Below, piece by piece: positions 52,949 through 64,000 of a stretch of DNA of 64,000 nt. Source of the stretch: Heracleum sosnowskyi (taxonomy: Eukaryota > Streptophyta > Magnoliopsida > Apiales > Apiaceae); contig CM061245.1 in assembly GCA_030848705.1 (NCBI GenBank), positions 72,217,564 through 72,281,563 of the forward strand, written 5' to 3'. Position numbers and translations under genes: made by a program. Below the pieces are notes generated by a model, which saw nothing but the letters and a program-made list of their open reading frames with translations, was not told where the DNA came from and did no database searches. Position 1 is the first letter of the stretch. Each line of letters starts with the position of its first letter.

Positions 52949-54148
52949 CAATGATTCATAAAATGGTTCTCAAAATTTCTTTGGTGTAGGAGATGTGAAT
53001 ATAATTCATTTTTTTAATATTAATATGATGAAAGAGCGAATTAGTAAATTATTAAATACTCTTAAAAGGGCTTGTTGGCCTTTAATATATGTAATATAAT
53101 ATAATATATACCAGATGGATGGATGAGTTTTAAAATAAAGTTTAAATAACATACACATATTAACAGTTATTTAAGTATGGGGTAAATGAGCTTCAAAATT
53201 TTATCAAAATGGGCTATAAATTATTTTTCAATGAAAAAGTATTTTTTAAAATTATAAATATACTATTTTCAAAATATATCCAACCATTATAATCAACCCA
53301 TTGGAGTACAACGCCTTACAGATTCAGTAAATTTTACCCAAATATTACTTTATATTATTGTAGTCAACCATTTTAGCTAACTCCATTGGAGATGCTCCAA
53401 TGATTCATAAAATGGTTCTCAAAATTTCTTTGGTGTAGGAGATGTGAATATAATTCATTTTTTTAATATTAATCTGATGAAAGAGCGAATTAGTACATTA
53501 CTAAATAGTCTTAAAAGGGCTTGTTGGCCTTTAATATATGTAATATAATATAATATATACCGGATGGATGGATGGGTTTTAAAATAAAGTTTAAATAACA
53601 TACACATATTAAGAGTTATTTAAGTATGGGGTAAATGAGCTTCAAACTTTTATCAAATGGGCTCCTAGCATGATGGTTGAGGTGTTAACATAAAATACCT
53701 TTGCATCAAAAGGTCATGGGTTCAATTCTTGCTAATAACAATATTTTTAATATATTTATACATTATAGGGGTATATAAGTAATTTAATAAATGGCATAGA
53801 AAGCCATGTTGGCCCATAATAAGTACATTACTAAATAGTCTTAAAAGGGCTTGTTGGCCTTTAATATATGTAATATAATATAATATATACCGGATGGATG
53901 AATGAGTTTTAAAATAATGTTTAAATAACATACACATATTAAGAGTTATTTAAGTATGGGGTAAATGAGCTTCAAAATTTTATCAAATGGGCTCCTAGCA
54001 TGATGGTTGAGGTGGTAACATAAAATACCTTTGCATCCAAAGGTCATGGGTTCAATTCTTGCTAGTAACAATATTTTTAATATATTTATACATTATAGGG
54101 GTATATAAGTAATTTAATAAATGGCATAGAAAGCCATGTTGGCCCATA
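52772..54148. repeat. Nested tandem duplications (449-bp and 330-bp units)
   Basis: TTATTTTTCAATGAAAAAG.. at 52772 recurs at 53221 with about 280 bases conserved (period 449). AGTACATTACTAAATAGTC.. at 53492 recurs at 53822 (period 330), continuing to about 54148. The second duplication carries a SINE-like promoter in both copies. Confidence 0.75.
53659..53735 (+). repeat. SINE-like tRNA-derived promoter, copy 1
   Basis: A-box-like TAGCATGATGG near 53666 and B-box-like GGTTCAATTCT near 53719, about 50 bases apart, then an AT-rich tail. Copy 2 is at 53989-54065. It lacks a full tRNA fold. Confidence 0.35.
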
Positions 54149-54183
54149 ATATAGATAATAGATTATGTTCTATATATCATACG

Positions 54184-54371
54184 AGGAGTGCTAGATACCC
54201 AAAAATTGTTCCCAAAATATTTACAAAATGATGTGGACGATACATGACATTTTTTAATTCGTGGGCGCATATTAATGCACGCGGGGTCTCATATTACTAT
54301 TAGGAAAGTTATCATTTGAAACTCATTTGGTAACAATTTTTGGGACACTTTTGGGGCCTCTAGCATTTTCC
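54184..54371. mobile_element. Short MITE, GTGCTAGA/TCTAGCA termini
   Basis: GGAGTGCTAGATACCCAAAA at the left and, reversed, GGAAAATGCTAGAGGCCCCAAAA at the right, with CCAAAAATTGTT inverted inside. About 190 bp, non-coding. Confidence 0.5.
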
Positions 54372-54453
54372 ATATCATATTGCAATTGGAGGGGGATTTA
54401 ATAGGGAATACTACCTAATCCTAGCTCTACTCAGATTTAGGAAATCTGAGCCG

Positions 54454-55735
54454 CAGATGTGGCCAGTCGTGCGGTCCGTGCGGGCCGGGCTTTACACGGG
54501 TCAGGCTCGTTTTCGGCGAGCACGGGATCGGCACTTAGTCTGTACGAGCCGAATTCAGGACGGGCTCGAATTGGAAGAACTAAATCCGGAACCGGCACGT
54601 TGAATCGAAACGGGTTGGGTGGGTTGGGGGTGAGCGGGTTGGGCGGGCTTCTGTTTCTCATGTAACTCACGAGTTATTAAATTTTTTATAATATTCAAGT
54701 CCCTTTTACAATTTGATATAATTTAAAAAAATAACATGTGTGGGTTAAAAGAGGACGGTACCTCATATATTTTATTAATTTTTAAAAAAAAGTTACAAAT
54801 AATTTGAGAGGACACTTCTCTAAAAAATTACGGAACAAACCGCATAAACATATAAAAATACAATACAAATTAAATAAATTTCTAAAGTGCAAAACAGAAA
54901 ATAACTATCCACTATTTATTGTTGTTCGTGGGTAGTTGATGTGTTGGAATCCGAAGTATTCATTGTCATCCATGGATTGTCTTCGTCATCCGAGTTATCT
55001 TCTTTTTTTCCTTGTTGTCTTTCTGCGGCTTGATCCCAATCTTTTTTGCAAACACAAATTTTTACAACATCTGGCGAAAGACTTCATCTCTTCTTGTCTA
55101 ACACTCTTCTACCTGCACTAAAAGCGGACTCGGACGCAATTGTAGAAGCGGGGACTACTAAAATATCCTTTACAATTTTTGCTAAAACTAGAAATTGTAA
55201 CTCATGATTCTTCCACCATGTTAGTATTTCAAAATCGTCATTTAACTCATAATTATAAGAAAAAAAATTCATGAACCATACTAAAAGCAGAAGAAGCTAC
55301 GGAAGATGATTCAGAAATTTTAACTTTTTGTTTTTTGCTTAATATAGATGAAATAGTACTATTAAACCTACTAACACTACTACTACTCTTAGGTGGTATA
55401 GAACTTTGAATTTTTGGAACATATATATCTACAAGACGATACAACAAATTTAAACAATTAGTTACATACAATTCATGATTATATGAAACTCCTAACACTT
55501 CATAATAATGCTCTAACATGTTTTCTAAACCTTCTTTTCTAACACCAGGATCAAGAAGACATGCAACACCATAAATACATGGAAACGGGTTCTAAAAATT
55601 GAAACTGTACCCGACACTAGCTCTGATACGAATTGGGTCGAATTATTCGCGGTTCAGTCGAGCCGAATAATATCCGAATAAAATAGCGAGTCGGACTGGG
55701 CAGGTTGAATAAAACCGCACGATTGGCCACCTCTA
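54454..55735 (-). mobile_element. hAT transposon deletion derivative
   Basis: Inverted ends share GTGGCCARTCGTGCGGT (left 54459-54475; right about 55713-55729, reversed), typical of plant hAT elements. Inside is only the C-terminal part of the transposase on the minus strand. The 8-bp target duplication is not clear. Confidence 0.65.
55084..55594 (-). pseudogene. hAT transposase C-terminal fragment, frameshifted
   Basis: Minus strand: ACLLDPGVRKEGLENML segment, then in a second frame the dimerisation domain with WWKNHELQFLVLA and VPASTIASESAFSAGRRVLD, matching the hATC signature. The frame changes at an A9 run near 55260. The catalytic core is absent. Confidence 0.8.
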
Positions 55736-56152
55736 ACCGAAGGTAATGTGTACTTTTTCGTGTTAGGTCGAGATAACTGTTGGTCTGTTTCGGTAGATTT
55801 TTAAGTGTGAAATTTTAATAAATTAAGAGGTTTTTTTTTAATTAACCAAAACCTTTCACAATTTTGTGATTTTAATAATTCACAATTAGATGGAAATTTA
55901 GAGAAAAACTTTGTAACTTCTCATCCAGAAAAGCAACCGCAATCTATGAAATGGGGATGAAATTGCAATGATAAACATACATCAAAGTTAAAATTTGTTC
56001 AAAAAATAAACTAAAAGAGTGCTGAGAGTATCTCCAATCATGATAACCCATTAGCTAAAATGTCTACGTGGCACTCAAATATCATAAATTATACATATCC
56101 TCTTAAAATTATTCCACTCCAAGAGAATACTCCTGTTAGCTATATTTTTAGC
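55736..56152. other. Intergenic with MITE-like fragment
   Basis: Contains GAGTATCTCCAATCATG near 56026, similar to the MITE end at 52227. No gene. Confidence 0.4.
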
Positions 56153-59100
56153 TGTAACAACCCAAATCCGGGGTCAGGGATTTAAAGTAGTCACGATCCA
56201 CTTACTTCTTGCCTTGCATGCTTTACTCACAATAGACACAATTCATCTGCTTATGACCCCGCAATGTATATATCTCTCTCACACACACACAGGTTAGAGT
56301 CTCAGAAACGACACAAATACAACCATTGCGGAATAAATAATCTTTATTACAATACCCAAATGTCTTTTGAATTTGCTACTGATACAACTCCTAAGTAATG
56401 GTACATTACCAATTTAGCCTTGTTATACTCACCACCCTCTCATACCATTCATATCTATACATAAGATGAATACCAAAAGCTCCAGCTTGATCTGACTGGT
56501 TCACACTACTTCCAGGATCATTGCTAGAAACTGCTCATGAGAATGCCTTGCGCTTACCACCCGCCTGAGGGATGTGCGCCGAATCCTTGGTATCCTACTT
56601 CGCTGCTATATAATATTTATAAAACAATAGCAAGAGTGAGCGATAGCTCAGCAAGGTAATAAAAGTATGGCATAATCCTGCCTTTAACTCAACCCAGAAT
56701 AAAGCGGGTATAAGACCATAATTTGTCAAAATATCTCGATACTGAAATTATTTCCTTATCGGAATGTATTCCAAAAACAGTACCATTGTTGTATTTCAAA
56801 TATCATTTTCATAATATTTCTGCAAACTTTTGCTATATTATGAACAAAGTTCTAGTATAAAAGATGAGGTTTCAAAGTAAACCAATATAACCTTTCCGAA
56901 AAATATCTTCTATGTAAGCAGAATATCAACATATAACTTAAAAGATGAAGTTATAAGGTGATTCAGTATAAACAACTCCCTTACCATAACTCATGTTATG
57001 TAAGGTATCCACAGAGTCATATGATATAAAAAATGAAGTTACGAGGAAAATTCAATATAAGGTTTCCGTAACCCAAAATCCACTTATGCATATATAATCT
57101 GAGTAAGGTTTTATCAGAGTCATAACTCATAAAATAAAAGATGAAGTTGCAAGGATTTATTGTAACTTTATTCCTTGAACACTTTTCGACCCTCTGCCAA
57201 CATGATCGGTAAACCTGTACCACGAGTGTCATCCTTAGTCCCTTTCAATACATGCTGCAGAATCTCTCTGCCAACATGATCGGTAAACCTGTACCAAGGA
57301 TGTCATCCGTAGTCCCTTTCAATACATGTTGCAGAATTATCCAAAATGAATGATGAACTAATACGGGAGTTGCTACCGCGCCCGTCGTACCAACCTTACT
57401 ATGATCAGTAGCAGGTCGTACAACAAAAATATGTTCTCTACATGTAGATGGAAGAATCACGACAGCCTGGCATTGTCTACCGCCTTTCAGGATCTCTCGG
57501 CCCATTTGGGGCAATAATTTGGATGGGTCGGCGCAACTGGACCACTTACACCACTCCTATTTCTGATGAAATCCATGACTCTGAAACGTAAAGATCGTCC
57601 TCATTTCCACAAGTGCAATACTTGTTGATACGACTCCACAAAGTAGTTATATCTAGGTTGGAAAGGAAGATTTTCCGATATTTCCCAAGCTATTGCTTGT
57701 TAATGGATATCGACTTGTTCCACGAATTTACCCCTCGAGCGTTGATGTGGTAACACAATATTTGACTTGCAGCAACTAAATTGCTTCGAGAAAATATCTG
57801 TTCCCTGACAGTTTTGAGTTGAGAGTTTAAAATGAATAGCAATCACTTAAATCAGGTTTCCCATATTTTTGATAGTTGAGCGAGCATTTAAATCCTCTTA
57901 AAAGACAGATTTAAATGGAAAAACAGTGTTTTGGGAACCTCTTTTCGATTTAAAAATAATTAACAATATAACTTATAGTATCCTTCATAATTATTGAAGG
58001 TCGAGGATAAACTTTAAATACATTTCTCATTTTTATAACGTTTTAAAAGTATTTAATAAATAATCGAATAATATTTATTAAATAAGTAAACCTTAAACGA
58101 ATATTCGAAAATAATATTCATTAAATAAATAAACCTCAAATGAATATTCAAAAATAATATTCATTAAATAAATAAACCTCAAATGAATATTCAAGAATAA
58201 TATTCATTAAATAAATAAACCTCAAATGAATATTCAAAAATAATATTCATTAAATAAATAAACCTCAAATGAATATTCAAAAATAATATTCATTAAATAA
58301 ATAAACCTCAAATGAATATTCAAAAATAATATTCATTAAATAAATAAACCTCAAATGAATATTCAAAAATAATATTCATTAAATAAATAAACCTCAAATG
58401 AATATTCAAGAATAAAATTCATTAAATAAATAATCATCGAATAATAATTACCCGATATCTCTATCGGAAAACAATCTTTAACATATGCCGAAAATATAAC
58501 TACTTCCGGTCTAAAGAATAAAATCATACGCCCTTTACCTAGGGCATTTATAAAAACCTGGCTTCTAACTAATATCACATATTTAGCTTAGAAGCCCATA
58601 ATCAAATCATAAAGCAAGTATCACAATATACTTTCGAAAACAGTTATGCCTTCCATTAGCATATATAACTGAAATAGTATTCAAATAGTATTTCTCAACT
58701 GAGATAATACTCAAATAACATTCCTTGAAAGATATAGTAAGCAAATATCATTCCTCGAATGATATCATACTCCAATAACAATCCTCAAAATACATAGTAT
58801 TCTGCCGATGGAATCCCTCCGGGTTTCCACGGCTATCCACATATCTCAAAATACCGACTCCCGATTTAGAGTCGAAAACAATGAATATGCTCTTATATTT
58901 AGAGCTACCAGGTAAACTGGTTCATAACTACTTAACTCAAAAGATTTTATATAATCCAAAGGTCAAATCTATTTCAACAAGAAATAAGATATATCGCAAA
59001 ACTGTCCAATTTTATACATGGCAAAAGCAATATTATATAGTCAATACTTCAAAGTATAGATTTAGAAACTTGCCTGATGCTCAAGAAGTGATAGGGGTTC

Positions 59101-61011
59101 GCGACGATGTCGGACAATCTAGACAAAGTCAAAGAAAACGCACGATTAATCCCCTGGACAATCCACTTGTACTAAATGCTTAAACACATAAGCGAAACAC
59201 AACCAAGGCATTACTAGCTCGTTATAGGCTCATACTAAGTCCATGTTAATCGACAATTACTTAAGTCGTAGGTTTAGTCCGAAATCGATCCTCGAATACA
59301 AGTTATACTTAACTATTTACAACATTGGTTTCTAAGTCATGTTCTTAGCGGTTTTCATTTGCGCAACCTCGGCTAACACATTTTTTATAAAATCGAAAAA
59401 TAATCTTTTGGACTCGAAACCTTCGTACAAACTTTCGTAACTGACCTTGGCACTTCAATACAAAATTTCATATTTTAAAACAACTCTTAAGGGTCTCAAA
59501 CATAGCCACAAAGTTGGTACATTTCTGCAATCTCATTCCTTGAACCACTTTCACTAAAATGGTCATATCTCATAAACCGTAATCGTAATGACATGATTCT
59601 TGCGCTCACGTAAACTAGAAATAAAGCTCTACACACTCATGTTCATCACTGAACCAAAATAGGCAGTTAGGTTTTCGGATTCTAGGCAGTTTTTAGCGTT
59701 ACCGAAAATCGGGCATTATGTCGCCTTAAAACTTAACATTTCCGAGATTCAAATCTCATTCCAATTCACCACCAATCATCATACATATCAATTACAACAC
59801 TTAAAATCCATTATCAATCTCAAACCGAGCCAAACCAGTTGGTACCATATTTAAAATCCATCCACAACTCATCCAACAACTAAACAAACTACATAATCCA
59901 CTTACTCATGACCTTAACAATACATTCATGCTTCCATCTTTCAATTATAAACATAAAACTCAAAAAAACACTATTCATCATCTTCTTTAACTTAATAAAA
60001 GATATATCTAGAGTTCATGGGTGAGAGAGATGTTACCCTAGATGCGAAGAGCTTGGAAAGGGCTTCGATTCGAGTGGTAGAACACGAGAAACAAGCAAGC
60101 AAGCATCCCATCTTCTTCTTCTTCTTCCATTCGTTTTTTTCTTCAAGAAAATGGAGGTGGGGGGCTGCTACTTTTGTTTGTGTAATGTGTGGTCGAGGTG
60201 CGATGATAAGGTAGATATTTTGTTTTTAACAAAATGCAAGTTAGCCCCTCAAGTTTGGTTAAGCTTACAAGCTTATTTAACACACTTCTCCCACCACTTC
60301 CTTTCTTTCCCTTTTTTATTATAATACATATCTTATTCTTTATTTCCTAAGTTATAATATGTCCAAGGTTGCTCCTTCGAACGGATTTTCGATTCTCGTT
60401 TTCGTTTGCGATTTCTGACTACACGATTAGTAACCGTTTATTATTCCTGAATTTCCGCTGAAATATAGGATCAATCGGAGACTATAAAATTTTACTATTC
60501 ACCTTGGAGTACTATTCATCAATTTTACTATTCATCCTTGTTTTTGTTCCTCTTGAAACGATTCGAAAATATTTCCTAAAAAGAGCGAATAAAACTCTAC
60601 GCGATTCTCGCAGTGAATAGTAACTATTCACTATTCGTCCTACCAATCGAATCCTTAAATCGACTTTAATAAAATAATAAAATTCCAAAATATTAAATCC
60701 TCAAATCCTCAAATCCTCAAATTTAATATCTCATTTCTTGAATATAATAATATGTAATTCACTGCCCGGTCAAATACTACACCAAAATAAAATTTGGAAT
60801 TTCTGAATTCCGATCGTCTTTGCATTCACTTATTTACTCCGTAGATCACTAATATGACTTCGGAATATCCACACTACGTCTCGTACATAGGTGGCATGAA
60901 AAAGTTTCTTAACCCTCAAAATCACTATTCATCCACCAAATTCACTATTCACTGATGCACTTAATCATAATAAGAAAAGTTTTAATTTTACCAAAAATTC
61001 GGGTTATTACA
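56153..61011 (-). repeat. 4.86-kb 3' LTR of a Tekay/Del-like chromovirus
   Basis: The plus-strand view starts TGTAACAACCCAAATCC and ends GGGTTATTACA (imperfect inverted ends TGTAAYAACCC). A purine tract (minus strand TTAAGGAGGGGAGAC) lies immediately beyond, at 61012. Its position next to a chromovirus pol end on the minus strand identifies it as the 3' LTR. It contains a 43-bp minisatellite, a 74-bp tandem duplication (57192-57336) and a leader-like region near 60020-60200. The other LTR lies outside the window. Confidence 0.75.
58048..58445. repeat. 43-bp minisatellite inside the long LTR
   Basis: CCTCAAATGAATATTCAAAA followed by ATAATATTCATTAAATAAATAAA. Units start at 58091, 58134, 58177, 58220, 58263, 58306, 58349 and 58392, exactly 43 bp apart, nearly identical. 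Each unit contains GAATATTC and its near-complement, so it can form a small hairpin. Confidence 0.9.
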
Positions 61012-61028
61012 GTCTCCCCTCCTTAAAA
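61012..61028 (-). other. Polypurine tract of the right-hand chromovirus
   Basis: The minus strand reads TTTTAAGGAGGGGAGAC directly before the LTR starting TGTAATAACCCG. Confidence 0.75.
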
Positions 61029-61483
61029 GGATTCCGTCCCGGAATCAGCTTAGGAATAACTGGGGGGTACTTCTCTCCCATTGCACTTTCTAACTCCCAA
61101 GTGGATTCTTCCACTTCTTGATTTTCCACAAACCTCTCACTAGCTTGGCAACCTTGTCTCTTAGCACTTGCTCTTTTCTATCCGCGATTTCCACATGTTT
61201 TTTTTTTGTAAGTCAGCCCAGGTTGTATATCTACCTGCTCGTACTCTAACATAAGCCGGGCATCTATAGTATACTGACGTAGCATTGACACATGAACCCC
61301 GTTATGACCATTCTACAAGTTGGGGGGTGGGTAAGGCTGGTTCGTAGGCCACCTTCCTGACGCGTTTTAAAATCTCAGATGGCCCAATGAATCTCGGGCT
61401 CAACTTCCCTTTCTTTCCAAATCTCATTAATTCCTTCCACGAGGATATCTTTTAGCATCACGGATCTCTAACCTCATATTCTC

Positions 61484-61813
61484 TATCTTGTTTGTACAGA
61501 AAATACACCAACCTAAACTTTCTTGTCATTCATCAACATGCCATTTAGCTTATCAATAGCAGTACTATCTCTATACTCGCGGGCTTAGTCCGCATACTTT
61601 CTCTGTCTGTCTTGGCTGTCACTAGCCGCTTGTTGGTGAAATCTTTATTCTTTATCTTGTTTGTACAAAAAATACACCAACCTAAACTTTCTTGTCATTC
61701 ATCAACATGCCATTTAGCTTATCAATAGCAGTACTATCTCTATACTCGCGGGCTTAGTCCGCATACTTTCTCTGTCTGTCTTGGCTGTCACTAGCCGCTT
61801 GTTGGTGAAATCT
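61484..61813. repeat. 169-bp tandem duplication in the chromovirus remnant
   Basis: TATCTTGTTTGTACA.. at 61484 and 61653, nearly identical through GTTGGTGAAATCT. It lies in the former integrase C-terminal region. Confidence 0.85.
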
Positions 61814-64000
61814 TTTGTCTTTCTAGTTTGTTGGACTAACTTGGGTTTTGTGTAAAATCTCATCCTTTAATTCCCGATCATTCGGAATCCATCTCTGTCT
61901 CATCTTAATTAAGGGTATCGGCCACCACATTGGCCTTTCCCGGATGGTAGTGTATCTCACAGTCATAATCCTAGGTCAATTCTAGCCATTTCTCCATCTC
62001 ATGTTATCTACTATCACGGGTAACTCAAAGCCAATTCATTACATTTCAAAAAACAATTGTGGGTGCATTAGTCAACCCAAAATAACCTCGCTGAAAACTC
62101 GAAGTGTCTATTCCTAGTACGAATCGCAGTCTTGGGTATATCCTCGGATTTAACTTCCAACTGGTGATATCCAGTCCTTAAATAAATTTGGAAATACACA
62201 GCGTTCTTCCGCTGATCAAACAATCATTTACAAGGGTGCCTATTCTCCATGTCGAACTCATACAACTCTCGAGGTTCGATGCATAATCTTGTGTTAACAT
62301 CTTTCTTTCTTACAACAACACCGGGCCCTCCACGGTGGTACATTGGGTCTTATCATATTCTTGCCCAACAATTCTTGTAACTGAGTCGCTAACTCTTTCA
62401 TTCCCACTAAGGCTAACAGGAGATGCGGCACTATAACCTGAATACTCGTTATTCATTCTCATGTCATCCCAATCGATATTTGGTAGCGCATTAAGATCTT
62501 GTACAGTCTCCCAAAACCAGTGTAGTTTCCTTTATACTTGGTGTCTCTTTTCTTGGCGTCAACCATAAGAGCTAATTAAGCCTCGTATCTCTGGCGTAAT
62601 AGTTTCTTAGTCTGAACTATATTCAAGAATCTCTGAATCTGTCTCCATCCTTTATTTATTACTCTCTCTCCCTTACAATCAGTCTGGGCTCCATTGGGTG
62701 TCAACCAACCCATCCTTATTATAATATCAACTTCTCCCAAGTCACAATACCAGCTCCCTCTGACTCCATCGCCATTACTTATCTTGCTAACCCAGAGGTA
62801 GTGTCCATTCGTAAACAACTCCTCCAAAATCTCAATTTCACTATAGGGCATCTATCTAACATCGTTGTCACTGGAGTACACGACACATCGCTATTCCTTT
62901 CACATATATCGATTGACCCCCTTTCCATTATCATAATATCCTTGGGAGAATAAACCAATTTCATTGATATGTCACTAATATTCTATTCGTCTTAGGGATT
63001 CGCTCCTGTCATAGGCGATTTCGTTGCGAATGTAATTCCTATCAGCGAATTTTGACTTATTTGACCTGGTTGGCCTCCCCTTGGAATTCAATGAGGATAA
63101 CAACAATTATGGGGCCTTGAAAAGATAGCTCCCATATCAAGGAAAAACATCACACACTGGTGATCATAAGGTTATGAGTTTTAAGGTAACCTTATTGGAG
63201 GTAAGAGAATTTACCGAGAGATCAACATGATCATAAGAACTCAACGGTGTGTGCCTCGATTGAGACATTACTAAAGGTAATTAGCCTTCTTGTATTTCAC
63301 AACTCACAAGTGATGGCGTCCCATCAGACTTCTATCACATAGACAGATAGTCCTTGTAGCCCCTATAAGTATAGGGTTGTTCATCTCAGTGGAAGTTGAA
63401 AAGTATGAAAGCAATTCGAGATCAATTTAATGATTATCACCTTTCGACAATATTTCTCAAAAGAACACCTTGAATTAAAATTGAACAGATTCCAAAGGTG
63501 CGGTTTCCAAAGAAAAGAATAACCAAAAAGATACTGGTACTTAACAAGCAAGTGGTGAGGTATCATCATAGGGTTATTCATTATTTGAAGAAAAGTGGAA
63601 GCTTGAATAACATCATTTGACAGGGCTTCGAAAACCTGAAAGTAGGCATCGTGATAGCCTCTAACACAATTGAAATTAAATATGATTTAACACAAGTGTT
63701 ATAAAATAACTTCAAGGAAGGAGTATATCTTTTATCGAAATTCTCTCTAAAAAGAGGTCAAGATAGATTATAGATTGGGGAGGTTTGCCAAGGTCTCTAC
63801 GGATGCCTTTTATGTCGGCTCCTCTAACGGATAATCGTTCGATTCTAAAGCTTTTCTTCTCCATGCACACCCTAAGGTGCTCGATACTTACGTTATTGCC
63901 GACTCATAATAGTCGCTAAGGATTCAACCATCGACCTTTACAATCGCAGGGAGTTCTATTCGACTCGGCGCAAGCATCTCAAGCAAGTGTTCTATCGTAA

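Larger units (their letters stand above)
61012..64000 (-). pseudogene. Degenerate chromovirus pol (Tekay/Del-like), continues beyond window
   Basis: Minus-strand fragments in several frames: C-terminus EVEESTWELESAMGEKYPP and KLSPRFIGP (about 61030-61440); SQDRQRKYAD, duplicated; IHYHPGKANVVADTL (RNase H end, about 61915-61975); GYHQLEVKSEDIPKTA (RT, about 62120-62180); and a protease-end segment GWLTPNGAQTDCKG (about 62670-62730). Many stops and frameshifts; most of the integrase core between about 61820 and 61900 is missing. A 169-bp tandem duplication occupies 61484-61813. From about 63000 to 64000 no domain is recognised; it is presumably gag-side sequence. Confidence 0.65.

Noticed and set aside
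53659..53735. Functional tRNA gene
   Set aside because: A and B boxes are present in part, but no cloverleaf stems can be formed with confidence.
54437..54670. Pro/Arg-rich open frames on both strands
   Set aside because: They overlap the GC-rich hAT subterminal region and have no similarity to a known protein.
58048..58445. Regular 43-bp repeats considered as a CRISPR array
   Set aside because: No unique spacers (units are contiguous), plant genome, inside an LTR.
60017..60214. 65-aa open frame in the long LTR
   Set aside because: Antisense to the probable LTR leader; no domain.

Overview
This window is nuclear DNA from a flowering plant, most likely a eudicot. It has two host genes with typical plant intron structure and domain content. 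The rest is AT-rich DNA packed with nested LTR retrotransposons, MITEs, Helitron ends, a hAT remnant and microsatellites. I cannot fix the species from sequence alone. No bacterial gene order, rRNA, tRNA gene or CRISPR array was seen.

Host genes. (1) Positions 486-3015, minus strand: eight exons of an SnRK2-type protein kinase, whose C-terminal exon(s) lie beyond the left edge. (2) Positions 44935-47771, plus strand, with a 5'UTR exon ending at 43069: a HAKAI-type RING/C2H2 protein of 497 aa, the plant relative of the E3 ligase associated with the m6A mRNA methyltransferase complex. Both are reconstructed exon by exon with consistent GT/AG borders and reading phase.

Layout. 3479-4559: DNA element with 166-bp inverted repeats and a gene-like interior. 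4755-5773 and 18910-19970: an AT-rich 63-bp minisatellite, probably inside a Helitron whose 3' end is at 20501, split by a very young 13.1-kb Ty1/copia element of the SIRE/Maximus type (5774-18909, plus strand, TSD CTTAT). 21301-39777: a minus-strand Ty3/gypsy chromovirus broken twice, by a solo LTR (22688-24280, TSD CTTTA) and by a second, older 14.5-kb SIRE-like copia element (25084-39623, minus strand, TSD GACCC). 39778-42440: an LTR fragment and duplicated exon-like modules of unknown origin. 42441-47900: HAKAI locus. 48696-50359: two related foldback MITEs embedded in (TA)n. 50678-50707: a Helitron 3' end on the minus strand. 52227-54371: MITEs and tandem duplications containing a SINE-like tRNA promoter. 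54454-55735: hAT deletion derivative. 56153-64000: 3' LTR (4.86 kb) and degenerate pol of a second, Tekay/Del-like chromovirus.

Most interesting signal. The two SIRE-like elements are relatives with the same plan: LTR, gag, pol, a spacer, then two long extra ORFs of unknown function separated by one in-frame stop. Each carries its own short DNA motif scattered over LTRs, gag, pol or spacer, and extra ORFs: element 1 has TCAACGRA / TYCGTTGA, element 2 has TGACAGYA / TRCTGTCA. Copies occur in both orientations and, in coding DNA, in different reading frames, so the conserved unit appears to be DNA or RNA rather than peptide. Clusters also lie just upstream of TATA-like boxes preceding the extra ORFs. 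This resembles a self-recognition or regulatory system, comparable in logic to VANDAL/VANC anti-silencing, but could also be capture of host transcription-factor sites. It is a hypothesis drawn from pattern alone.
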